Below are positions 14,101 through 26,100 of a stretch of 64,000 nt of DNA, piece by piece. Numbering within the stretch: position 1 is the stretch's first letter; every line of letters starts with the position of its first letter. The stretch spans positions 81,118 to 145,117 of the forward strand of contig VZSF01007028.1 of NCBI GenBank assembly GCA_013398295.1, read 5' to 3'. This DNA comes from Chionis minor. Taxonomy: Eukaryota; Chordata; Aves; Charadriiformes; Chionididae. Under the pieces are notes generated by a model. That model did no database searches. It was given only the letters and a program-made list of their open reading frames with translations, and was not told the origin of the DNA. The translations under genes were made by a program, and so were the position numbers.

Positions 14101-17100
14101 TGTAAACTGTAACTTGCTAAGGACTAGACCAACTTCTGGAATTCATGGTTATGTTCCCCATAGACTTTTTTACTGCCTTCATTATCATAGGAACCGAGTC
14201 CCTTCTGGCAGTGCCCTAAGCAGTGAGATGAGCATCTGTTAAATGCTGCTTGTTCCTACATCTATTTCCCTGCAGTGAGAAACATATGTGGGAGAAGAGG
14301 GGCATGGGAGGGTGCATTTAGTCAAGTAGATGACTGCTGTGTATTTCTGATTTAGCAAAGGTGGAGAGGTGAGTGCAGCTCTGGAGGGAGATCATCCCAC
14401 AGACTGTGACACATCCCTACAATTACGCTGTCTCCCACATCGATGAGCTTTATCCTAACAGTGAAGTGTTCTGTGCTGGAGGAACAAAGACCCAGAGCAA
14501 CCTGGGTTCTGGGGTCTGCGTGTAGAGCCACTGCAAGGCAGGGAGCGAGGCCCTGAGCTCTATTTGTCTGTAAGGAGTCAGCGGATGGGCAGATGGAGGC
14601 TTGTTCTCAAACCACAGCCCCACCCCTGCCTCTGAAATGGCTGAACACGGCTGTACAATTGGAAATGCTGGACAAGGGTCAGAGTATGCTTTACTGGAGG
14701 AGATAGATTGATCACAGAAATGATTTCTTGTAACAGAGGCTGAAGGGTATATTTATCCAGAAGTGATCTCCATGGCAGGTAGAGATATGACTGTCTTATG
14801 ACTTAGGCAATTACCTTTTTTTTTCCCTATCATCTGTTTAGATTAAAAACGAATCCTTCCTTGAGGATATCAACAACCTGCTCAACTCGGGTGACATTCC
14901 CAACATTTACAACCCTGATGATCAGGAGCAGATCATGACAGCTATGAAGCCCGTTGTTCGAGACCTAGGGCAGCAGCCCACCAAGGCCAATTTGATGGCT
15001 GCATACACGGGACGGGTTCGCAGCAATATCCACATGGTCCTGTGCATGAGGTACAGTTCAGGCTGTCAATGTTAGTTATTCCCTCCTTGTCCTTTGCTTT
15101 GCATCGCTTTGTCAGGGGACCTTTGTTTCCAAGCCCCTGACTTTGGAGGAGGAGTAAGGTTTGCATACCACCTTCCTGTAGGACTGGATGCTTTTTTTCT
15201 GTTTTCACACTTTGCTGGTTTCAAGATGAAGTTGGAAAAGTTTAAGAACTTGATTATGTGTGATCCAGATTAAATATAAGCTTCCTCCTCCTTCATGCAG
15301 CATTGAGCTGCTTGTTACGAAAATAGCTTGCTTGAATTTGGGGTTCAGTCACACCATGTTTACTCATGAAGCTAGCGCATAGTCCATGAGCAGCCTGCTT
15401 GCTTGACCTTGCCAGAAGGTACAGGGCATTCTCAGTGCAAGTACAAGCACTCACCTGCTTGAAATAGACTTCAGATCACATTTATTTCTTACCCCTTAAG
15501 TGTTCTTCTTAGGGAGGGACCTAGGAAACATCACCCCTCTACCATCTTAATACTTCCAGGATATACCCAGGGCTTCCGAGGAGCGAGCAGTGACATACAC
15601 ATTAGGACACACGGTTCACTGCCTGAACTTTCATTCCCTATTTCCCTCCTTAGGTATATTCCCTTCCTTCTTTCTCTGTAAGAGTCCAGGATGATTCTAG
15701 GGAAGTAAAAAAGCTATTTTATCCGTGTATCTGTAGCTAGTTGTAACATCTCTTTTCTGCATGCCTTTCCCTCAGCCCTATTGGAGAAGTCTTCCGCGCA
15801 CGCTTGAGACAGTTCCCCTCTCTTGTCAACTGCTGTACCATTGACTGGTTTAATAAGTGGCCTGCTGAAGCCCTGCAATGTGTTGCCTCCTCCTTCTTGC
15901 ATGAGATCCCACATCTTGGTGCCAGTACTGAAGATGTCGATGGGATGGTAGGTGCCACACTCAGCAGAGCTCCTGTGTGCTCAGTGTGCCATGCCTCTAG
16001 ATACACATAGACGATGGATGCAGGACACACCTGCGGAAAGGTCCTGCCCTGTAGCAGAAATGTTTCATGGCAGGGTCATTCAAATACAGAACTCATTAGC
16101 TTTTTTATGCCTTGAAATGGCTGTGTCCATTTGTCACCCTCTCTCTGTATGGCATCGAAGCCCACGTGCTCTGTTGTGACATTATACTTAGGCTCTTTGT
16201 AAGCCCCTTGCGCTCTCTCTGGGCATCACGTAGACTTGCCGACCACATGTCCAGTACTAAATAAGATTGTTTCTTTCTTCCCTCCTTGTAGATTCAAGTG
16301 TGTGTAAAAATCCATCAGAGCGTGGCAAAGAAGTGCCAAGTGTACCTGGCAGAGCTGGCCAGACACAATTATGTCACTCCCAAGAGCTATTTGGAGTTCC
16401 TCAGCATCTTCAGTTCCCTCATTGGAAAAAAGAAACAGGAACTGACGACAGCCAAGAAAAGGATGAAGAGTGGCCTGGACAAGGTTTGTCCCTCACGCCT
16501 AGGAGAGCTTTGGGGCCCGCTTGCCTGCTCTGAGCAGTGTATTTATAGCTGCAGAGATGCCCTACACATTTCCTGTGTAACAGGAGAAAACTTGTGCTAA
16601 AGCAAATCAGAACTTTGCCTCCTGCCAGGGCCAGTCTGTCTGAAGGTCTGAGTCTGTAACAGCTCTAAAAGAACAATGGTCCCCAGTCTTTGGGCGACCA
16701 CAGACCTCTCCATAGCTCATCATATCTCAGGATGTTCCTCATTCACCTTTTAATTGAAAGCCCTGTAACAGCACCATAGTTCTGCTGACTGATTGCCATG
16801 AGCTTTTGAGTAATGGCCATGATGTGCAGGCACCATTGGGCACTTCTGTTTATAAGCGCACCGGGACCAGGGCAGGACCTGCTTAGTACAGCCGGACACT
16901 GGGCAGGGAGCGCCCACCAGGGCAGCACAGCCCTTTCCTGGGGCTTTCCATGGATGCTGCCTCACTCTGCTCTGCTCTGCTCCGCTCCCACAGCTCCTGC
17001 AAACAGCAGAAGATGTAGCAAGGATGCAGGAGGAGCTGGAGTCCGCCCGCCCTCTCCTGGCACAGGCAGCCAAGGACACGCTGGCAACCATGGAGCAACT

Positions 17101-20100
17101 GCAGGTACCGTTGTTGAACAGCCCTGCGCTTCCCAAGTCTGGCTGCTCTGACCGGACACAGGGCTTGCGGATGCTTTGCAGGGATTGTACAAAATCCTGC
17201 GTGATCTGACAGTAAAAAGGCCTGGGATTAGCACAGCAGGGATTTGCACAGAGCAGCGCTGCCAGGGAGAATGGCCTTCTGCTGGGCTCCCTGCTTTGGT
17301 GTTGCTGGGGGCCAGTCACAGCCTACCAGCCAGTGGCGAGCTGAAGCGATGCCCCCTCTGAAATCCCAGTTCAGGGGTCAATTGCCCAAGCTACCGGCTC
17401 CCTTTCCTCACTGTTTTAGACCCTTAAAAGCACAGACTAGCAACACTACTGACACAATCCTCGGGTGGCCTTCGCAGCCGGGGTTGCTGAAAGGGATCAA
17501 ACACCTCCACATCCCATCCCCAGGGAGGTGATCCAGCTGCAGCCTGCCCCTGCTAGCCCAGACCTTGAGGATCATCACACAGAGTCACTCGTGCCACTGC
17601 AGAAGAGGGAACTGTCCTGTGTTGGCCACCTTCCCTCCTCTTTGTGTTCCTCCCTGTCTGTCTCCTACTGTGGGATGGTGAGACGGAGGGAACAGAGGCA
17701 CTAACATCATACAGCTCTGCATGCAAAGGGGAAGAGTCAGCAATCTCCCATGTAGCAGATAAAGATTTGGCTATATTCCACATCCCTTTACACCTCCTGG
17801 TAGTGCTTTAACCCCGGGGGTAGGCAGAAGTGACAATTTTAGAAACAAACCCCTCACATATCTTTTTATTCCTCTGTCTCCCTACACATTTGCATGCCTT
17901 TGCATCCTCTCCCTGTGCTGAGAGGAAAAATGAGTAGAACAGCTAATTCTTGTAGGACTAACACCAGAGCTGGAGCTTGTGGGCGATCTCTACAGGCTGA
18001 CAAAAACCTTCTGCCAGTGGGAAGGGGATCCCCTCCAGCAGTTAGGTCCCAGCATGTCTCTGCTGGAAGAGAACATACGACCCACCAGGACAGCTGTGAC
18101 CCTTACCCAGCAGTGCTGAGCCAACCCAAAGGGGTGCTGTGGCTCCAGCATGCTTCTGAGGCTGTCTCTGGTGGTGCAGGTGGACACGGCTGTGGCTGAA
18201 GAGACAAGAAGTGCTGTGCAGGCCGAGGAAATGAAGGCCAAAGTGAAAGCTCAGACAGCCCAAGCTATTGCAGATGACGCTCAGAAGGACTTGGCTGAAG
18301 CACTCCCAGCCCTGGACGCTGCTCTTGCCAGCCTGAGGAACCTCAACAAAAGTGATGTTACAGAGGTAACTGGGTTGAGGGGGAGTGTGACAGAGCTGGG
18401 TCTGGTCCTAGAGAGCCTCTCACTTTGCAGCAATTCCCCCTCTATAGGCTTGCAGCATCCCCAGCCTTTTCCAGCATCTCCATCCATTCCCCTGGGCTCA
18501 CAGTCTGGGCAGCTGCCCATGCAGCTTCTCAGCTTCACTCCTTCAAAAGCAAAGAGTTTGGAAGAGCAGAAAGGCAGAGCGCCTGGTTCCTCGGTGTTCC
18601 TGCATGTTCTTTCCCCACTTGTGCCAGAGAGGGCGTTGAGGAGGGCTCGCCCCATGGTGCCTGTCCTTGGGGGTAGGTGGCAGGCAGGACCACAACGCAG
18701 CCCTGTTGTGACTGCACGGCACGGGGACAGAGCTGGCAGCGCAGTCTGAGCCAGCAGCAATGCTGAAAGGAGACCCATCACAGGCAGGGAAGAGGAGTAG
18801 ACAGCAGCTGCTGGGCTGACTTCAAGGAATACTGGTTTGAAATAGAATAGTCAGAGAAAGGAGGGTGGTTGTGAGCCTGGCAAGTGTCACAGCCCGTAGC
18901 CGAGAGCGCAGACTCAGCAAGTACAAGACTTCACCGCACAGGGTGTAACAGCTGTGGAGCCGGCGTGAAAAGTCTCCTGCTTATACAGGGCTTCCAGTGC
19001 CAACTCACAAGATGCATCAATTTCATACGTATCATCTAACCCACCCACCAGCTTCAGGAAAATCTTCATTTAACAAATAAGCTCCCTGCTGCTTTTAAGC
19101 CCAGCTGCTGGGCCATCACCCAAGTAGCCTGTCACTGAAGCCAGGACTACTAAAGTTCTCTCCCAGCCCAGGATTAATGACCCAGCCCAATCTAAAAAGA
19201 GGACACCACTTCTATGGCAGGGAGAGGGCATCCCTTTGACCTATTCCTTTGCGCAGGGCAGCTCCATCAGTGGTCCCTTGGAGGATGCTGACACCTGCTT
19301 CTCCAGCTCTTCCACCACCTCTCTCAGACGATCCTCATTGCAGTAAAAATACACGTAAAGGTTGCGCTCTGTCTGCAGGAGAGGATTCTCCAGAGATCTA
19401 CGCTTGGCCTTCAAGTCACTCAGGAGGTCTGTCAGCATTTGGCGGAGGTTGTCCTGCATGGTAGTAAGTTGTTGCATCAGCTCAACGAGCTCCTGAGGGG
19501 AAGGGCCCAAACACATGTGAGCATGCAGAAAAAGGGGGATTTCCTTCCACTCATGGAAGAGCTCAACCCATCAGAAACAAACTCCCCACTTGACTCTGGC
19601 CTCTAAACATGTCCAGCCCAAGGAACAGAGGTAGCTTACTGGGCCACCTTGGCTAAGGCGCCCCAATCTCTGTACTCAACAGCACATGTGAAACAGTGAG
19701 AATCACCTTTGTCCCTCAGCCAGCCACTGCCTGACTGGATAGCTTTTGGGACAAGGCAAGGATCAGGCCAACCTCCTCTGTGGGCTGAGAGGCAGCGAGT
19801 TCTCCCCCCTCCCCACAGGCAGGGAAGACGCCCTGCGCCCCCCAGCAAGGCCTGGTGGAGCAGGAGTGCTTGCTTACCGGGGAGGAGAGCTGCAGCTGGT
19901 TGGAGCTGTTGTACAGCAGCTGGTAGAGCACCCTTGTGGAGGACTCCAGGGCAGGGAGCTGGGACACAGGAGCTGCCAGCTGTGCTTTCAGCACCCTGTG
20001 GTCCTGAACCAACTGGGAGCACTGGGCTGCTATGGCCTCATAACTGCGGAAGGGCTGGCGCGCCTCCTGATCTGGCCCCATCAGCATGTCCCAGAGCCTG

Positions 20101-23100
20101 TAGGCAGACAGGGTTGTGAGCAGTGTGCCGGCACTGAGGAGGAACAGGGGGACATAGTGTGCTGTGGGACTGGGATGCGAGCAGCTCTGGGGCCACAGTG
20201 AGAGGACAGGCACTCCTGAAGGCGTGGGAAGAGCACTGTGAAGTACCAGTCAGGGTCTCCTTGCTGGCAGACACCACACAAGCTACTCCAGACCTGTGCA
20301 GACTGAGAAGCCCCTGTCAGTGCAGGACACCCAACCAGAGAAAGCTCTTGCTCCAAGCAGCTTGTACTTCCTTCTGGCCCAGCTCTCCTTCTCCACGGCT
20401 GAAGCCTTGCCTCTACACCCTCCACCTTCATATCTTAGGCAAACCTCTGGTCTCAGTACTCGTTCCCTTCTCCAAGCCCGTACTTTGCTGCATCGACCCT
20501 CACCAGGCAGGAAGAAGCAGGTACTTCTGGAGAATTGCTCACTACCATGGAGTCAGGGTGGCTCTGTGCTGGCAGAAGAGCACTGCTAGACTGCCTGGTA
20601 GCTTGAGTCTGCTGTATGCCTCTCCCACTCCCATGCCACCTCCTCCACATCTAGTTTGTTCTCACATGCACGCACACAAGCCCTTACCGCACAGCAGACA
20701 GGTCTTTGGGGTCTATCCACATGCGTGGGCAACCCTTCTGGGAGGAGCCGGCGTCTTTGAAGTAGTCCTGCTGCTCCTGCAGCATGGTTTGGGCTTCCCT
20801 CATGGCAGTTTCCGTCTCCCTCATCCAAGCAGCCTTCTGATCCAGCTCCTTTCTCTCCAGTTTCAGACAGAGCTCCAGCAGATCCAGGCGGCTCTGCTGG
20901 TTTGCCAGCCACACAATTGCCACCTCCTGCCACTCAGCAACATGCTGCAGATGGGCAGCTTCCAGGCTGTACTGCCTCTGCAGGATGGGCAGGTGAGCCA
21001 GGCGGGCCTCTGCCTTCAGCAGGGGAGGCAGCTCCTGGGTCAGGATACGCGCGATGTCGCGACGCAGGGCGTGAAGCTGCTCCTGAAGCGTGGCAGCCTG
21101 GCACTGGAGCTCCGTCTCAACTGCCTGCTGGGCAGGGGGAAGACAAGACAAGCTGGTGTCAGGATGCACTGCTGGCACTGCCACCCCCTGCTGATATGTC
21201 AGCTGTCCTCCAGCATTCAACAGGAGGCATTGCCCGCAGCACAGGCAGACCCTACCGCAAAGGATGATGGAGGAAAGGGGGCACTGGCCCTACCTGGTTC
21301 TCCTCGAGAGCTTCCGGAGTCTTCTGGATCCACTCCAGCGCAGCACGGTTGCCTTCCACTTTTGCTGACATGACTATAACCTCCCTCTGGGCACAGATAC
21401 GCGCTTTCTCTATTTGGCACACCTCCTTCCAGTAGCTGTATCGGTTCCCCATCTTCATCGGTAGCTCATCTTCATCATTCCCAAGGCTTTTCAGCATCGT
21501 TGTTTGCTTGGTATCCATTCTCTCTGTGGCTTCCTGGTCGCCATCTCTCTCCTCCTCATCCCCCGTGCTCAACACCTCTCTCCCATTCCTCGTCATTCCG
21601 CTAGCAACTCTGCCCTCGAGCCTTGGACCGGTATTCCCTGACTTGCTGGTGCCACCTTGCATGGTGTCTTTGCGTACTCTTGATAAGGAGCTCCTCTTCT
21701 TCCTTCCGGTATTCCCCAGTTTGAGTCCATCTGTGTCCCAGTCTCCAGCCGTTCCTTTAGGGTGCTCTCTCCCTGGGCAGCTGGAGCCTGGATGCTCCCT
21801 GGTAGGACCTGCTGGATGAAATTCTCAAACATATTGGTGGCCTGTTGTTCTAGCTCTATGTAAGGGTCAAGATCCATCTCACACATCAGTGCTGGTGGCC
21901 GGCCTTTCCCCATGTCTTCATGCCACTCTGCCAGCTGCTTTGCAGCCTTGCTGATCTCGCTCAGGACAACACTCGTTCGCAAGATCACCGATTCCAGGTC
22001 CATCTGAGCCTTCCTCAAGTCCTGCTGCACTGCTTTCTCTTCTTCCTCCAAATAGCTCAGCTGCTGCTGCAGGTTGGCTGTTAAAACCTGCAGCTTGCTC
22101 TGCCACCAGAGCTGACGGTCACGATAGTCCTGAAGCTCCTGCTGCAGGGCCTCCAGAGAGGCAGCCTCGTCATCTGGTATTACGCTTGGTAGCTGTGGGA
22201 CCTGGCGGCACATCTGCAACGCCCGCTCGAGGGCATCGCCTTCCAGGATGGGCTTGCCTGCAGCCACCAGGGCATCGTAGGCCTCCACCTCAGCTGGGGT
22301 CAGGACATTGTCTTCACTCACCGTGCTGCAGAACCACTCGAGGAACTGCGCTGTCTGAGGGCAGTCAAAGAGCCAGTCAAAGTCCCTCTCGCAGAGCGTG
22401 TCTGCACGGGGGTAGAACAGCTTCAGCGTCACTACAAACTCTCCCCCTCTGTTGACTGTGTCCAGTGGGATGGCCTGGGATTGCCTCGGGCTGAACATGC
22501 CAAGGATGATCAGCACTAGAAGGGAAAAAGCGGGAGTCATCCTTAAGGGTCCTGACAACTACAGCCATTTCGAGGGTGCCACAGTAGCCCTCCTTGCTGC
22601 CTGCTTGAGGAGAGACTCGGCAGTCCCTCTACAAGTGCTACAGACCAGCTCATGGGCTGCAGCATTGCTACGGTGGGGTAGAAGAAAAACGAGGGCCCAC
22701 AGAGCAAGGGAGAAAGCTGCCCGTGCCCCATTTCCATATGGCCTCCTCTCCAGGGCCATACAGATCTAAATCCTATGTCAAGACATCTGCAGCTGGTAAG
22801 ATACACCTATCAGAGCATCAGGGCAGGCTTTTTCAGCCTGCCAATAGTTTGCTCCATGCGCTTTCTGATTCCCTTCAGATACATCTGTCCTTCTTGCCTG
22901 CGCCTTGCATCCTCTAAGTGACCTACCTCTGGTCCCAGTCTCCCCTGGGCCAGCTGAGGGATGACCACCCCCTGTCTCCATTTTGGTTTTGAAGGTACGA
23001 GCAATGCAGCGGCCTCCCCTCGGTGTGAAGATGGTGATTGAAGCCGTCTGCATTATGAAAGGAATCAAGCCCAAAAGGGTGGCAGGAGAAAAGCTAGGCT

Positions 23101-26100
23101 CCAAGGTGGATGACTACTGGGAGCCAGGCAGGGGCCTTCTCCAAGACCCAGGGAAGTTCCTGGACAGCCTGTTTAAGTACGATAAGGTGAGTGGTGGCAG
23201 AGGGAGGCCACGATCAGGGATCAGGTATTGCCTCACGGAGATCCTGCTCACAGCAGTGAAGCATAAAGTTTTTGTGGGCAATACCCTTCAGCAGCCCAGA
23301 GAATGAGGATGTATTTGGCCTGTAAGCCCTCCGGTGGGCAGGCAGCGCTTCATTGCCTTGGGCAATGGGACCCAGACACACAGGTTTTCCCCTTCTGTCC
23401 ATCTACGCTTTCCATGTGGAGGAGATAGATGGAGGTGGTATGGGAAGGGATTTACCCAGTCCCACAGCCGTGCCTCCCAGGTCTCAACATGCAGCAATTT
23501 GACTCCTCTTGCTTCAGTACGATGCCTTGACCACCCTACCAGGTCCCGGTGCAGGCTGCAGCCACTGGGGGAAGCCCTTTGAGACCCTTCCTCAGTCAGA
23601 TCTCTTGCACCCTCGTCACTGATCTCCTTTCTCTCCCACCGTTCCTTGCAGGACAACATTGCAGACAACGTGATCAGGGCCATCCAGCCCTACATCGACA
23701 GTGAGGAGTTTCAGCCAGCTGCCATTGCCAAGGTCTCCAAAGCTTGCACCTCCATCTGCCAGTGGGTGCGTGCCATGCACAAGTACCACTTTGTGGCCAA
23801 GGTCGTGGAGCCCAAGCGGGTAAGTGGCAGCGTGGCCCAGCTGCTCTAGGTGTTAGGGAACACAGCATTAGCAGCCCCCTTCTGCGGGAGATGCTGAGAG
23901 TCACCACGTTCTGCAGGTCAGGATGTAATGTTCAGACCAAGCCTTAGCAGACCCAAAGCCCCAAAACCTGTTAATATAATAAAGTAGAAGAAATCAGCCG
24001 AGAATACACTGGGACAGAAGCGATACCTTGTTTAGTGCTGAGTTCCTGGCTCAGCAGAAACTGTACTTACGGAAGCATTCCCACATCTCACTAGTGTTTC
24101 AGCCTTAACCCTCTCCAAGCCTAGCTTTTTCTTTATTATTTTGGGGCAAGCAGAGGAACCTTTCTTCCTCTTCACCACTGGGCCACATCCTGAGCTTGTG
24201 TAAGCTGTCACAGGCTCTTGGCTTTTTGGAGCTATGCAGAAATGCCCTTCTCATGCCTACCTTTATTTCTGGGCTCGCAGAACATCCCCCTGGAGTGAGG
24301 CAGGTCAACCATTGTCATACAGGGAAGGAACTCAGTGTCACCTAGTGCTTTTATGGAAAACAGACTCTTGCTCGAAGGCCTCTGGCTTTTTTGGGGAAGA
24401 ACCTGTCCACCTGCCAAACATACCCACCGTTTCCTTGTGCATCTCCCCAGCGAGCCTGGCAGGAGGCAGAAGACGACCTGCGTGCCACTCAACAGGTCCT
24501 TGAGGAAGCGAAGCAACGCCTCAGGGAGGTTGAAGGTGGCATTGCCATGCTGCAAGACAAGTACAAGGTCTGCATAGCCAAGAAGGAAGAGTTGGAGATG
24601 AAGTGTGAGCAGTGTGAGCAGAGACTGGGCCGTGCTGATACGGTAAGGGACAGAGCTGGGTTCTGCCTGCCTACATGAGACGGCCTGATTTCAGGTCAAG
24701 GAGCACAGCCATGGAAACCTCTGTGTGCCTGCGACTCACAACAGTCCTGGGTTGAAACTGCCTGGCCAGGTCGCAGCAGCACAAGAGGACTGGGAAAGCT
24801 AAGTTAGCCAGGCACTGGTGTGAAAAGCTGCTGTCCTCCTGGGCACAGCTTCTTCAGCCAGCAGTGAGTCTCCAGGATAGCCGAGAGCGAGCCCAGTAAT
24901 CCCAGGACTAAGTACTCAAAACTAGGGACAGAATTCAGGATATGGCAGAAGCCACCCTGCAACCTCTGGTCGTCAGAGTCACCTGCAGCATTACCCAGAG
25001 AGCAGCAAGTCCAGGACACGAGGTTAGAGCACACAGCAGCTCTCACGCGTGCAATTTATCCCGCAGCTCGTAAACAGCTTGGCTGATGAGAAGGTGCGCT
25101 GGCAGGACACTGTGGAGAACCTGGATTACAAGATCAACAACGTCACTGGGGACGTGCTGGTTGCAGCTGGCTTTGTGGCCTACCTGGGCCCTTTTACAGT
25201 AAGTACGATGCTCCCCGCGAGGGGCTCGGTTAGCTGCTCTGCTCCCCTGGTCTCTTGCTGTTGCTGGCCAGATCCGCTGGGAGAGAGGATCCCTCCTGGA
25301 TCTCTCCACATGTGCCAGAGGCTGCACAGGGTCCCATTTGAACGGGAACAGGAGGGTTTAGATGCTCACAGCGTACTAGATATAACTGGAAAAAAAATGC
25401 TATGACGGTGCTTCTCGTGGCAGGGACACTACCGCGTAGCACTGTGCAAAGAGTGGCTGAAGCAGCTGTCAGAGAACAACATTCCTCACACCAAGGAGCC
25501 AAACCTGATCAGCACCCTCGGAGACCCTGTGGAAATCCGCTCCTGGCAGGTAAGTTGCAAAAAAAAAAAAAAAAAACAAAAAAAACACAAACACAACAAC
25601 ACCCCAACATTTCAGGTTGAAGGTGCCTCAGGCCAAGGCTAAAACACTTAAAACACTCAGCTCACCACTCACTAGCATCACCTGTACCAAAGGACAGACC
25701 CCAAACCAAGCAGCTCAATAACAGCCAAGCACCTCCACACTGCGGAGCTGGAATTGCTGCCAGGGCTCCTTGTGCCATGAGTAGGAGAGGACCTGGCAGC
25801 ATCCAGGGCAACAGGAGCAGCTCTGAGGGCATCAGGCTTAACCCGTAAGGGCTCCCCTTTGCAAACCCCAGGCTTGCAGCAAAGCCCTCCCATCCTGCCC
25901 AACCCTAACTGTGCCAGCAGAGCTCTGTCCCATGGCTCCGCTGCTTCGGGCAGAGCTGCAGCTGTGGTCTCCGCTGCTGTTAGAGATATCCTCACCACCA
26001 TCCCCTGCCCACCACACTGGGACCACACAGGGGCCAGAGCAGCAAGGGTTTCTCTCTGGTCAGCTGTGTTGTGCTACCAGGTGTTCCCAACAGCTTTTTT

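Noticed and set aside
20159..21373. 404-codon + strand ORF
   Set aside because: It lies antisense to the HAUS3-like exons and their introns, contains no known domain, and is Leu/Gln-rich as expected from the reverse of a coiled-coil gene.
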